A stretch of 64,000 nt of DNA, taken from contig CM049316.1 of assembly GCA_026874595.1 (NCBI GenBank), forward strand, positions 2,110,001-2,174,000. The letters run 5' to 3'. The position numbers and the translations under genes are program-made. Positions 24,995 to 40,500 of the stretch are shown piece after piece. Source of the DNA: Sipunculus nudus. Its lineage: Eukaryota; Annelida; Sipuncula; Golfingiida; Sipunculidae. How positions within the stretch are numbered: the stretch's first letter is position 1; every line of letters starts with the position of its first letter. The notes under the pieces were generated by a model. The model was not told the origin of the DNA. It searched no databases and was given only the letters and a program-made list of their open reading frames with translations.

Positions 24995-27900
24995 CTGGGA
25001 TAGAGAGACAAGATGGTTGTTAATTTTTATCAAGATTCATGTTCATAAACATTGTTTATTTAAAACAAGGGACCTTTTAAGTCATGATGCTCAAATACAG
25101 CATTTGGTCTCTTACTTGTATTAAATGGGGTTTATTCTGATCTCTGACGTCTGTTCACTAAAGATAATCCGTTCAACCTTTTATAAAATAAACTGATCCC
25201 ACTGCACAGGCTGTTCAATTTTGTTTATCTCAACATGTTTATAACATGTGGGGGGCTCACTAAAATAATACAAACACATTCAACAAAGACATCTGGCAGC
25301 AAGTCAGGTCATAAAGTCAGATGAAACCAGAGTTACTTTACATATTTTTTCTGTTTGTCAACATGAGCTGATGTACCATATGTACTAACAGTTTCTAGAT
25401 AAACAAGCTTATCCATCCATCACCGAGGTGTCATGAGAACTTTTTATTGACAGGCATTACCCAGAGTTCACTGATATGTATGCAGAGTAAGCCAGAAATC
25501 ACTCACATTCTACAGAAAAGGTAGGTGACTAGGCAGCACAATTACGTCCATCTGACATTAGAGAACCTACGACCAGCTTCCTGGCTGTCAGAGGGCCTTT
25601 ACATCCTTCAACCAGGAATGCACTTTAAGGCTCTATGAAGATGCAAATATTTTCATAATTTTTTACAATGCCTCATGGTCTAAAAGTAAGCTGTCACTAG
25701 ACATAAACCAGACCATTCGTTAGCTATTTTAGTCAACTTTCTAACAACACCTAACTTGAGCGAGAAAAATTCTGTTTTAACTCAGCATATTGGTAAATCC
25801 CCCTGCTTGTTTGTTTGAAATTCTGACCCCATGAATACAAGCATGGCTCGCACATGGTTACTGGACAGTGTCAACTTGTACGCGATACAGAAAATGACTT
25901 GTTACCATAGAGACAGAGTTTCAGTTTGGGTTGTGAGTTCATATGTATTCTTTTGTGTTAATTTAACATTCGTAACCTAGTGTTAAGATTATGGGTTGTT
26001 TACCATGGTATGAATACAATATAATGGAAGACCACACCAATGCATTCCTCCATTTTGCTTGTATCACGACACAAGTCAGGCTTACCAGACCAATATAAGT
26101 GCTCACTGAGTCGCGTACATACATCCAGTGAATAGCTGGCTTAAATATTTTATAAATCAGCAAAAAAAAAATGGCCCATATATAAGTCAGCTGAGCTAAT
26201 TGTAGGTGGCACCACCAGTCTTATTGATATGTTTATGTTAACCCTGATCATATACCATGGCCTTATAGTGTCCTAAGTAGGAAATTCTACTCCAGGAGTT
26301 CAGCACTTTGCCTATCAGACCTACCCCCTCTATGACCTGCAGTCCTACAGTTTCTGTCCTATCCAGTCCATGAACAGTAGTCCTACAGTATCTGCATACC
26401 CCCTCTCTGACCAGTAGTCTTATACTTACTCCAGAATTGTGTTTAACTCCCTCTTGATCTTGCCTGCAAGAGGTGGTCCCTCATAGGCTAATGCTGTGTA
26501 CAGCTGGACCAATGAAGCACCGGCTCTCATCTTCTCATAAACATCCTGACCATTCCTGACTCCTCCCACACCAATGATTGGCAGCTTACCTAAAAGATTA
26601 AATTACTGATAAAATCCAAGGTAAACTTGAAAAGAGTTTTGAGGAATTCTCACAATTTGCCCATATTTTTCAAGTGATTTATTTTATACCAGATTCACTT
26701 AATAAAACATGTCATCTGCAGACATGTAACAAATTAGAATTATTTAAAGCGGCAAACATTTTTTTCAGGAAATCACAATGAGCATATCTATTGTTTTAAC
26801 AATATTTTTTCATAACAATTATAATAACAATATTCCTTGTCTAATGTGACTTGAATGTTTGACATTTTTAAGTCTGTTTTTGTAACATGTTTGTGCATAT
26901 ATGTGTATTTATGTATGTTGTGTTTCGATCAATAAAAAAAAGAAAATTATAATAACAAATTAAAACAAGGGACCCATGGGTCATGGCGCTCAGCTGATTG
27001 TAATTGGACCATACATGTTTCTCCATTGTGATATTATATATCGAGTTGATAAAGCTTATGAATATTATGGACATGTTGGGCTATTATAAAGGAATGTAAT
27101 GTAATATGTGAGTAAATAATAAATGAAATAATCTGAATGATGGATTAATAGAGTAAAATATAGTGGTTTATTTTTTATTTATTTAGGAGGGGTTGAAAAT
27201 TGCAATATATCTGAGCAAATATGAATGCAATGACAGCAGTAATAAGCAGTAGTAGAATGATGAATAGGCTATTTGTTGAAGGATCTATAGTGTATGGAAG
27301 TTTGCAAGATTTCAATTTGACAGATATGATGTTATGATTTACTATGCTGATGAAGGGATTTATGAATTTGTTACTGTATGACACAATATCTCTTCAGTCT
27401 TGACAATGTACATTATTTTGATGCCCACTATGTCTACATATTATACAATATTGACATAATTTCTGGCATGTACATAGGTACCTATGGACGAATAGTTATA
27501 CAAAATATTAAAGTATGAATATATCTGATTCATCTTGATCTTATTTACTGAGGCTGACATTGGGATGGGGCTTAGAGAAGGGAACAGTGAGGGCAGCTAT
27601 GAGGTGGATGTAGAGAGAAAAGGAGAGAGAGAGAAAGAGAGACAGAGAGCATTCAACAGTACTTAAACACCTGGAAGGTTAAAATCTAAAATATTATGAA
27701 AAGCAGATAAAGTCTGATCGGAAAAGGTAATCTTGGCCATGGTGGTTGATATGATTGAAGAAATTGTTGCAAATAATATTTTGAGATCTGACCATGTGTT
27801 TCCATTGGTTACCTTTTTGATAAGCTGTTGACAGTTCAACAGTTTACAGATTTGTTTAATGAGATCCAATTATTTTAATAAACCTATTTTCTATTTTATC

Positions 27901-28494
27901 ATATGTATACAGTAGCCATAAAGTCCCCACTTAACAGGTGGAAGGATTAACAGTAGGAGGGGGTTATGATGGGAGTTAAAACGCCTCAGTCTTTCTGTAT
28001 ATATTATCTTTAATTATTAAATTTTATGGAAAAGCAAACAGAACTATTGTTCACAGTGCCAAAGAGCAAGGACTCTATGGGGTGGGAGAAGGGGATGGTG
28101 GGAGTTACAGCACCCTTGCATATTCATACAGGATATATTAAATTGAATTCAAGTGCTTACAGAGAAAAATGTGTATTCATAATTATTAAATATTTAAGCA
28201 GGCAGAAAGGTGGAGAAACAAAGCAAATCATTTTTATTCCCATTCTACTGAGCCAAGAAAAATTAACAATATTTGCCTTTATTCCTTTTTTTCAATACAT
28301 CATTTTTTCCAGGTTTAAAAATGTAACTACACATTCACAGTATAACACATATATATATATATGAATATTTCAGTTGATTCACATTTCTAAATTGCTTCAA
28401 CATTCATAGCTAATTAATCTGGTTTGTAGTACCTGTCAACATAATGGGGTGCAGGGAGAATGGGAGGCTTAGGGTGAGAGAGAATGGGAAAGAA

Positions 28495-28525
<31 letters not shown>

Positions 28526-31500
28526 AAGAGAGAGAGAGAGCAAGAGAAAGTGAGCTAGACTGTCATGGAGAGAGAGAGACAGAGAGGCTCTCTGGTAATT
28601 ACTGCCTGACCCAGCCTGACCCAGACAATCACAGAGGCAGTGGCTAGGTCAGAAGTTGAACCAGTTATGTAATACTGCCCAAGCACACATTTCACTGACT
28701 AGATGAAAACAATCAAGGCATGGTGCTTGAAAACTTGAATGACATCTACTGTTTTTTATTAATTGGTTTCAAATTTCAGATTTTAACAGATGAAATGCTT
28801 ACGTGTACATGCTGTGAAAATTAAATCCACAGCACTAACACTAGTAACAGGAAAGAAATGTCCACTGTAAGTCATGTAAATTATCATGCATGCTTTTTAC
28901 AAAGGAGTTAACTGTTATTCAATAATTTCAGGTTGCCCATAGCCAAAAGTACCACTAGCACAAATGATATGAGAGTTAAACTATTCATTAAAAATTAATT
29001 GGAATTATTGGGCAAAATATAATTTTAATAAAAAAAATATTAACAATAACATTTGAAAAGGTTCCTTTTAATAACATAATTGAAATAAATGATTAAAATA
29101 AAATTATAAAATATATTCATGAATGCATTAATGAATACATTTTGAAAGTATTTGCACTCAAATTCTTTCTTTTTACCTGTATTAGTATTTGTATTAATTT
29201 ACATTATTGAACAATTGAATTTTTTTAATCATATTTGAATACAATTATTAAGTATTCACTCAAGGTCTCATATTTATTCAGTTTCAGTTGAACGAAACTG
29301 TTGAGAATCCAGAATATACAAATTTCACAAATTTAAATAATGATTGTAACTACCTGGTTTTATGGCTTTAATTTATAAAACAAGGGACCTATGGGTCACG
29401 ACGCTCAGCTGTTATATATGATAAAAAAATATTATTTAGAAATGAGGCACATGCTGGTTTTGTGTGGTAATAAATATAAGCTGTAATATGAGTTGTTGTT
29501 TAGCTTATGTATGATTTTGATAGTACCTTTAGAGACAGGGAAGAGGATTGATTTCATTTATTTTATTAACAAATGGAGTACTATTGTCACACAGATTTTG
29601 ACTTGGCAATATAACTTATAAGCAGAATATATAATATGAGGGTTTAACTATTAATTAAAAAAAATTACAAATATTGTCCCAAATATAATTTTTATTAAAA
29701 ATAATAAGAGAATCATATGATTTTTTAAAATGAAATATAACTGAAATGATTATTAAAATAATATTAAAGAATATATTCATGAATGCATTCATGAATACAT
29801 TTTGAAAGTATTTGCACTGGTATTCATATACTTTCATTTTTACCTGAATTCCCATTCTTTATGCAAGAAATTTTATAATGGAGTACATAATCATATTCGT
29901 ATTTAAATACAATTACAAAGTATTCGCACCATGTCTGGTATTTATTCAGTTTTCACCAAACAATGATGTTGAGAATCCAGAATAAACAAAATTCACACAT
30001 TTAAATAATGATCATAAGTACCTGGTTTTATGGCTTTTATTTATATTAAAAAATAACTGTAATAAATTCATTTTGGACTAATTTCACATCAATGTACACA
30101 CTATACACAGTAGGAATCTAGATTAATATTATCAACTGCATCTTTGTCTATCATTAATTTCCATCATATGATCCCTAATGATTAGTAATGAATGATATGA
30201 TTTACTTCTTTATCATTAAAATTGAACTGAAAATACCATAGGTGACTGCATGGTGTTATTTGGAATACGTGACATTCTATCCATCGATACAAGATTCTTA
30301 TATCATCAGTAACTGCAAGTTAATTTCCTGTTATAATAAACTAACAAATTCCTTTTCTATTTTTCATTAATTTTTTATTAAAAACCAATAAAAATTTTAT
30401 TAATTTATTGTTTATTGTATGTAGTTGGTTAAAACTACTAGATGAGTTGGGTTGGACACCTCGATCAACTGTGGCTGGCCATAAGCTGCCTGGATTCCCT
30501 GTATGCCTCGCCTCAAGCATGCATAATTTGCTGAAAGTTCTACAAGGTCAACATACAGGTGACTCAAGAGGGGCTGGAGAGAGCCAAAGTCTGACAGGGT
30601 CTCATAAAAACATTAATTAAAGCTACAATTTTTGGCCAATTTCTTTCAGCTTTCTAAACTTAAAAGCTGAAATCCTTATGTGTGCATGATATGAAAATTA
30701 TATCAACAGTGCTCACAGGAAACAAAGGTGCCATGGTCAAAGTTGGGCAAAATTTAAGTTACTAATTTTACATTTATACTAATAACTCATAAATTCATAA
30801 ATAATTTTGGGTATTCAATTGAATCTTGATTAAATAATGTTACATCCCTGACAAAAAATCTCTAGCTTCAGCAATCCCCTTGTTAAGGGAGTAAATATAT
30901 TTCTTGATTTTTTACAAAGTGCATTATGTTTGGGCCCATAACTTAAAACAATTACGCAATACTGACATCATTCTGGCATGTGCATTGAGAATGAAAAATA
31001 TGTATATTATTTATGATTAAAGTCAGATCAGTGGTTTTGATATTAGGCAGTCTTGAAGTGTAACAATGGGTTTTTAATGGAAAAATGAGGTTTTTCATTA
31101 ATATCTGGAAGGTATTAAGTCCTAGTGACCAAATTCTTGGCATGGTAGGGGATTTTGGAGACATCTAGCTGTATGCTGAATTTAAGGAACTAAGAGCTGA
31201 AGCTGGGGAGCTGAGCTCTTGCAAACTGCATAACACTAGCTTGATGTATACAATATGTTACATGGTGCTTGAAAACTTGAATAAAATCTACAGTTTTTGA
31301 TCAACTGGTTTCAAATTTTTGGTGTTAACAGTTGAAAAGGTAACAAAAACATGCTGTGAAAATTAAATCCACGGTACTTACAGGAAAAAAACGTGCCATG
31401 GTCAAAGTTGGGCAAAATTTAAGGTACCAATTTTTTATTTTTATTAATATTTTTAAAAATTTAAAATATTTTCATCTAATTTTGGGTATACAATTTAATT

Positions 31501-34500
31501 TTGATTAATTAAAGTTATATTACTGGAAAAAAGGTCCATAGCTTTAACATGTTTTGTGTTAAGTGATCAAATATCTTTCCTGATTTTTTACAAAATGCAT
31601 TATGTTTGGGTCCATAACTTTTTTAAATTATATAATACAGACATATTTTCTTGAATGTACATAGGACCTATATAGAGGAATATTTATGGTAAATATGAGG
31701 AAAAACAGATGAGTGGTTTTGATATTAGGCAGTCCTGAAGTGTGAAAATAGGTTTTTAATAAAAAATTGAGGTTTTTCCTTAATTTCTCAAAGGAACGAA
31801 GTCGAAAAGACCCAGTTTTCGGCTTGGTAGGAGAACTTGGGGACATCTAACATTATGCCGAATTTTGGATTCCTAGGTCTTACGGTTTCAAAACGTGCCA
31901 CATCTACGGACGGACGGACGGACGGACAGACGGACGGACGGACGGACAGACGGACGGACGACGGACAATGGACCACGACTATAGCTCAGATGACTTATAG
32001 TCAGCTGAGCTAAAAAAAATATATTATATTCACTTTTGAATACTTTCACATCACTGTCAAGACACTTATGACGATTATTAACATTATAGACATCATAATC
32101 AGAACTTGTCTTTAAGATCTGATTTTTTTATCAGATTTTAAAAATTTTATTTTTTTTTAATTTGTATCAGAAAAAAAGAGAAAATAATCTCTACTACGAA
32201 ACTAATACATGTGTTAAAAATAACCCATGGATCAAAACAAACCAATATATTATACAAGAAGCAAACTGGAGTTGGGAATGTTTAAATTTATTAACTGAAA
32301 TAAAGTTATCAGAAATATAAATTTTGATTATTTACCCAGTATCATGTAACAGCTGATACAGCCATGAGTCTGAATGTTATTATTCAAACATATTGACATC
32401 TTTAATGAGCACTTGTCTGAGTAATTTTTTTTAAATTTTTGACATATTTCATTTTTTTTAATTTTGTAATAAAAAAAACCCAACAAATTAAACACCTGGT
32501 AAAGACCTGGAAATTTAGAATATTTAATATGATCAAATGCATCCTTGTCAATCATTAACTTGCTTCACATAATCCCTTATAGTAAACAACAATTTTATTT
32601 AATTATTCATTTTTCATTTTTATGATTGAAATTAAAAAATACCCAATGGTGACTGCATGGTGTCATTTGAAATATATTTTTAGCAATCCTTGAAAGATCC
32701 ATAAAAGATCAGTATTTGCAAGGTCCCTGTTACTCATTTATCATAAAATTCCTTTTCCATTTATTTTTCTTAAAGTTGTTATTGTAAACCAATAATTTTT
32801 TACATTATTGTTTATTGTTATGCTTTTGGCCAAACAATTACAAGAGGAGGGGGGGTTGCACAGCTATATCCAGCTGAGGCCACCCAAGAGCTGGCTTGCT
32901 GCAGTATATGCCTCGCTTCAAGCATGAAAGGTCAATATGGGGACATATAGAGGGGCTTCAGTACAGCCTAGGTGTGACATGGTCTCAAAAAAAATGTAAT
33001 AAAAGTTACAGTTTTTGGTCAATTCCTTTCAAATTTCAGAATTTAGAAGCTAAAATCCTTACGTGTTGAATGGTATGAAAATTAAACCAACAGTACTTAC
33101 AGGGAAAAACGTGCCATGCCCAAATTTGGGCAAAATTTTAAGTACTGAATCATAATGCGAATATCTTATAATATTTGAAAATTCAGATCTAATTTTCGGT
33201 ATACAATTGAATCTTGATTAAATGGAGTTATATCCCTGAAAAGAAGTCTCTAGCTCCAGCCGTTCTTATGTTAAGTGAGTTAATATATTTCCTGATTTTT
33301 TTATGAGGTGCATTATGTTCTGGCCCATAACTTCAACCAATTAGGCAATACTGACCTAATTTTTGGTATGCACATAGAAAATGTATGGAAGAATATGCAT
33401 ATTCACTATGATAAAAATCAGATGAGTGGTTTTGATATTAGGCAGTCTTATAGTGTACCAATTTTTTTTTATGGAAAATGGAGGTTTTTCCTTAATATCT
33501 CAAAGGAACAAAGTCCTAATGACCCAATTTTCGGTATGGTAGGAGATTTTGGGGACATCTAACGGTTTGCCAAATTTCAGATTCGTAGGTCTAACGGTTT
33601 CAAAACGTGCCAGTTTAACGGACGGACGGGTGGACAGACAGCTGACGGACAAAGGACCATGACTATAGCTCAGATGACTTATAGTCAGCTGAGCTAAAAA
33701 AATGCTCCACTCCAAAAGAGCCCATTCATCTATCAAGCCTCACTGTGCATTAACTTGTACCTGTCAATGATGGTCTGTGTGGCTCACTGTGTGTTAACCT
33801 GTAAATGTCACTGATGGTCTGTGTGGTTCACTGTGTGTTAACCTGTAAATGTCACTGATGGTCTGTGTGGCTCACTGTGTGTTAACCTATAAATGTCACT
33901 GATGATCTGTGTGGCTCACCGTGTGAAAACCTGTACATGTCACTGATGGTCTGTGTGGTTCACTGTGTGTTAACCTGTAAATGTCACTGATGGTCTGTGT
34001 GGCTCACTGTGTGTTAACCTGTACATGTCACTGATGGTCTGTGTGGTTCACTGTGTGTTAACCTGTAAATGTCACTGATGGTCTGTGTGGTTCACTGTGT
34101 GTTAACCTGTAAATGTCACTGATGGTCTGTGTGGCTCACTGTGTGTTAACCTATAAATGTCACTGATGATCTGTCTGGCTCACCGTGTGAAAACCTGTAC
34201 ATGTCACTGATGGTCTGTGTGGTTCACTGTGTGTTAACCTGTACATGTCACTGATGGTCTGTGTGGCTAACTGTGTGTTAACCTGTAAATGTCACTGATG
34301 GTCTGTGTGGCTCACTGTGTGTTAACCTGTACATGTCACTGATGGTCTGTGTGGTTCACTGTGTGTTAACCTGTAAATGTCACTGATGGTCTGTGTGGCT
34401 CACCGTGTGTTAACCTGTAAATGTCACTGATGGTCTGTGTGGCTCACTGTGTGTAAACCTGGAAATGTCACTGATGGTCTGTGTGGCTCACCCTGTGTTA

Positions 34501-37500
34501 ACCTGTACATGTCACTGATGGTCTGTGTGGCTCACCATGTGTTAACCTGTAAATGTCAATGGTCTGTGTGGCTCACCGTGTGTTAACCTGTAAATGTCAC
34601 TGATGGTCTGTGTGGCTCACTGTGTGTTAAGCTGTACATGTCATGGATGGTCTGGGTGGCTCACCCTGTGTTAACCTATACATGTCACTGATGGTCTGTG
34701 TGGCTCACTGTGTGTTAACCTGTAAATGTCACTGATGGTCTGGGTGGCTCACCCTATGTTAACCTGTACATGTCACTGATGGTCTGTGTGGTTCACTGTG
34801 TGTTAACCTGTACATGTCATGGATGGTCTGTGTGGCTCACTGTGTGTTAACCTGTACATGCCACTTATGGTCTGTGTGGCTCTTCCTTTGTTAACCTGTA
34901 CATGTCACTGATGGTCTGTGTGGTTCACTGTGTGTTAAGCTGTACATGTCATGGATGGTCTGTGTGGCTCACCATGTGTTAACCTGTTAATGTCACTGAT
35001 GGTCTGTGTGGTTCACTGTATGTTAACCTGTACATGTCACTGATGGTCTGTGTGGCTCACCGTGTGTTAATCTGTACATGTCACTGATTGTCTGTGTGCC
35101 TCACCGTGTGTTAACCTATACATGTCACTTATGGTCTGTGTGGCAATCTCTTTCAGTGGCTCCCCACTCAGCCCACCAGTCTCTGTTTTTGCTGGACTCT
35201 GTAGAGATGCTGGTCGTGATACTGTTGTGTTTGAGACAATTAATCCATCAACTCCACCCTATAAGTGTAACAAAACTACACAAATATTTATAGAAAATCC
35301 TTTTTTTTTGTCTTTATATCAACACATCTTTTGAATTTCTATTTAAGCTAAACCAGTGTAATCAGTTAATGGTAAAATTAAGAAAATATGGAAAGTAATA
35401 AAAAATTCATCAACTGATATTTTGTAACAAAATACTTTGTTTAACCTGCATTTTTATTAACATAATTACACAGCACAAGTTTATCTTAGTAAAAAATTTA
35501 AGAAAAATATAAAACATTCAATCCATTACATTTTCCTGAAGTCCTAAATGACATTTAAAAGTATAAATACAATCAGCTGAACACCTGATGTATAACAATA
35601 TTACCTGAGGTCTGGCAACAACTGCAGCAATATCCACCTTGTCTTTCTCTGTCAGGTCTGGGGCAATTTTAACCAACACAGGGGGCTTAGGTTCTATTTT
35701 CAAATTGTCACGTTCAGCCAAAACCTGACAACAAAATAAACCTTAAAGTTAGAATTCAAATGCATACATGTGTCATACATGTGGAGTGGACCAAACTAAC
35801 AATCAAATTTGATGGCTAAGATTTTATTTACTTAGTATTGGCATGTTTTGTTTGTTAAAAGTGAACCTGATTCAAGATTACTGAAATTAATCAAAATACT
35901 TTAAACACTTATTTCATTGTATTATATACTTCTGATTTAATTTAAATATAGTGCCTTTCATTCACCAAACTATATCTAAAAAGACGGAAACGGGGTGCAT
36001 ATAAAAGTGGACCAAACTGTCTCGTTAGTGAAGCTTGCTTTTCTAATGAAGCGGTTGCAACACCAGACATGTGCGAAACTGACATGGGTGTGAATCTCAG
36101 TTCAGCCAAATATTTTCCCCTCAGCCAAAATGTCTGCATAACAGAGCATGGAAACCATGGAAACCATGGAACTCCTATAATCAAATTCCACATATACAAG
36201 TGTGTGACAAAAGCAAAACTGCACCTCTAAAATTTGTAAGCCTGTGTCTTTCGCATTACAGGCATAATTGTACAAATGATTTTAAGTTTATGCAAACAGG
36301 AAGTTTTCAATTTGATCATGCAGTTTCATTTATCAAATAATAGGTAAAATAATAATATTTAGTTGTTGTGTGTGTATGTACATCCGTGACCTCTGACCTT
36401 GTCCACCAGTTTCCTGAGCTCCTCTCTGCCCTGCATGTCTCTCAGACCCGGAGTATTTGGACTTGATATGTTAATGACCAGGTAGTCTGCTAGATCACCA
36501 AACTTTTTAACACCTTGTGCGTAATCACCAACGGCATCAGAGGAGGTCTTGTTCTTGCCGAGATTCACTCCCAGAATTCCCTTCTCTGTCCATTTAAAAA
36601 GAAGAAAACAATCTTAAGATCTGACTTAATCTTACATCTCATCTGATGTAAGATTGTGTAAAAAATATATCAAACATTAATTATTATACTGTGACTTAAA
36701 GCATGAATTAATCTTTAATATGGTGAAGAAGAAGAACAAACATTTTCTATAGGGCTAAACTATTTGAATGGAAAATTAGAATCTGGAGTCTTTAGTACCA
36801 GGATGGTACAATCCATCTGTTTAAGTCCTCTTTTCCTAACCACAACAGGTCTGAAAAATCTTTAAATTTCTAAAACTTTAAGTTATTTAAAAGCAGAATT
36901 TCCTTTCCTTTTGGGATAACATCATATCAAGTTTATTTTATTTTCATACTATATTAAATCAAACACCCAGTATGATCCTGATTATAATACAGAATGGTGT
37001 GAATTAACATGATCCTACTGGCAAATTCAGAAATCATTCAACCAGAGAAAACAATTATCACTCAGGTCCAAAAAAAGGTTACATCTAAAAATGTTTAACT
37101 GGAAAGAACTAAGAACATGTGACTGTGCCAGGTATGGAAAATTTCCATGTTTAAAAATGTTTATTTGAGTGCCTGGCCACTGTGGCCAGTGATTACAGTG
37201 TGTGCATGTTGGACCATTTTGAAACACAGATCAGTCTGTCATTTTGTGTTATGGTTGATACCTGGGGCCCGTACTCCCCGCACAGTCGGTCGATCAGGTG
37301 ACCAGAACTGTTCGTTTAGCATATTGCGGTCATCTGGGGCTTCCCAACCTAGAAACACACAACTGTTTATGCGTGTCTGGTCAGTACCCAGCATCACTTC
37401 ATAATCAGCAAGTTCTTTATATTTCAACATAATATTTTAAATAAATTTGTTGTACAATCAACTTGTAACTTGGTATTCATTGAAGTAAGCCTACAGAGTT

Positions 37501-40500
37501 GCATTTTTACCAAAATGTCTTATGTTTATTTTATTTTTTTTCTGGAGAATAATGCATTTTACTGCTATTTTAATATTGTTATGATTACAGGCTAAAGACT
37601 TAAATAAAAAAAAGCCTGGTAGGTATTAGAGCTCAGTATATGGGATTTTGACAGGGACAGAATAACTTTAACAGTCTAAAAAGATCAAAGTGGGAATCCA
37701 TTATACGTCTTGTACAGCATCAGGAATAAAATATCTGTCATATCTGACTATATATCTCTTATAACAACTTTGAAAATAATTCCACAGGTCTCATGAACAA
37801 TGGATTTTAACTACAAATTTCCATCTGTATTTTGATAGGAATGCCTTGATCATAAAGTAACAGTTGATTGCCATAATCACGATATCTATCTTACAAATCC
37901 ATAAAAACAGCTTGCAGTCAAAGCTTGTCAATTACAGACCAATATTAATGGTTCATGTCAACATATACTAACATGACCAGGCTAAACCTTAAAAGAGCCA
38001 AAGAAATATATCATTATGAATGTAAAGTGCAGCACAATTATGAGACAAAGGCCTTTCAATCCTCAAAGAGTTCTAACATAATCCAAAATGTGAATACAGA
38101 CTATGTATTAATTAATATGCAAAGCAAGAAAATGCCTTATTTTTATTATATATATATGATAATCCCATACCAGTCTCTGTTATTTCCTTCCTGGCTTTCA
38201 GTCTCTCATACACGGCGTCATGCCCATCACTGTTGAAGCCATACCTGAAAAGATGACTAACTTATTACTGCATGTATTAAATTACTGCTTGGGTGGCATA
38301 TTCAGCATGATCCCACACATGTGCAACAAATAGGTTTAAAATAAACCAACAAAATTAATCATATCAAAATTTTATAACCATCATTACAAATTATACATAT
38401 AAAACAAGATTTTTTCCTTTTTCTTTTTATGTATATGTTGTATCTTATGCAGAAAGACTATCCAAAACATAACGTTATATAAATAAATAGGACTGTCTCT
38501 ACCATAACCTGCTTTATAATATTAATGATACAGTAGAACCTCCAATACCCGTAAAGTTCCGGGGACATAAAATTTGTTCCGATAATTGAGGTAACGGATA
38601 TCAAGGTACAAATTCTTTTTCAAGAAAAATACTATTACTACAATTACATGTGGGCATATGAAAGTTCCAATATGCTAGTTAATCCTAATCCTGTCAGTAA
38701 CATTTTTTCTGAATCTGATTTAAATGTTAACACAGCAAACCATTTAGAATTACTGTAATCTATTTAAAACAAGGGACCCATGAGTCACGGTGCTCAGCTG
38801 AAGATTGAAGTTTATGCAAAGGCAAAATATTCTATTGTAATGTTTTTCATATATATAAGCATATGAGAAGCTAAGAGGAAAGGGGCCCTCCTACTTGGTT
38901 ATAGTAAAGTTCTTAATATATGATTGCAAACTAATACTCTGACAAGACTGTCATGAAGAAAGTCAGTAAAAGTTCTGAGATACTGTGATGCATATGAAAA
39001 ATTTACAGATGGACAGGCAAGTGGACAGAATGGACTGATACCTTTATTTCTCTTTCAAGGGAATAATGCATTTAAGTTTATATTAAAGCCTATTTTTTTA
39101 GCATATCCACTTTTTTCATTAATAGTTTTTATCAGATTTATTTTTTTTATTTACAAGTAAAAAAGATCTGAAAATATAAGTTAAAATAACAGAGTTCTAA
39201 GTTGCAATCATTATTTATCAAGGGTGTAGCTCATATCAGGTCATATTATGCATACACATATATTTCATTATTTTTAATCACAAATGTTTAAACTGAATTT
39301 AAAAGAAAATAATGCCACAACATGGCATCTTCAAGATTATTTCTTGAATCACTATTAACAAGTTTTGTACATTTATGTTTTCAGTACATGCTTAATTTTA
39401 TTCACTGAAAAATAAAATTCAGTAAATTGGATAAAATAAAAACCTCTTTTCAAATAAAGTTTACACACTCTTGGTTGAATGAAGGACAAACAATATCATT
39501 ATGGTAATAACTATCTCACCTGTAATTTATCATTAGAATTAATAGTCAATTTCACATCTGGTGAAGTTTTTACTCTTCTGAAGTAAGGAATTCCTGATGA
39601 ACATCCACACTTGCATAGCAATACACCATATTGTGGACACAATTAAATGTGCACTTTAAACATTGTAACCCTGGTGGTACAATACAAAATCTAAAATGTA
39701 GCATAGCCTACAATAAGAATGAATCAAATACAGAAAATGATAACACTAATCTAGTTTATGCACCATCGGGGGGGGGGGGCAGGGCAGAGGGGAAGCCTGC
39801 TTGAAGTGGCCAAGCTGAACCAAGGCAAGCTGCCTGGAGTGGCTGTTACATAACACAAGTCAAGGCTGTACTATTAGGTTGGCTTGATGCATACAACACT
39901 TGACATGGTGTATGAAAACTTGAATAAAAGCTACTCTTTTCAATCATTTCCTTTGAAATTTCATATTTTAAAAGATTAAATCCTTATGTATACATGATGT
40001 GAAAATTAAATCAACAGTGCTTACAGGGGAAAAATGTGCCATTGCCAAAGTTGGAAAAAATTTAAGGTATTGATTTTTTATTTATGCTAATTACAAAATT
40101 CAGATCTAATTTTTGGTAAACAATTGAATCTTGATTAAATAAAGTTATATCCCTGAAAAAAAGTCTCCAGCTTCAGCAATTTTCAAGTTAAGTGAGTAAA
40201 TATATTTCCTGATTTTTAAAAAATTGCATAATGTTTGGGCCAATAACTTCAAAACAATATGCAAAACTGACCTAATTTTTTATATGTTTATAGAAAATGT
40301 ATGGAAGAATATGCATACTTAATATGATCAAAAATAGATCAGTGGTATTGATATTAGGCAGCCTTGAAGTGTAACAATGGCTTTTTTATGGAAAACAGGG
40401 GTTTTTCCTTAATATCTCATAGGAACAAAGTCTTAGTGACCCCATTTTCGGTATGTTAGGAGATTTTGGGGACATCTAACTGTATGTAAAATTTTGAATT

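Noticed and set aside
24820-25124. Two plus-strand ORFs opposite the DHODH last exon
   Set aside because: They are antisense shadows; the minus strand carries the conserved DHODH C-terminus with a proper acceptor.
28444-28647. Arg/Glu-rich ORF
   Set aside because: It is the translation of a GA microsatellite inside a transposable element.
30408-30620. 70-codon ORF in a transposable element
   Set aside because: The sibling copy at 22335-22530 has the same DNA with a broken frame, so the protein is not conserved.
33738-35150. CRISPR-like array
   Set aside because: Units are directly adjacent 44-bp repeats without unique spacers, in a eukaryotic intron. They derive from the neighbouring exon.
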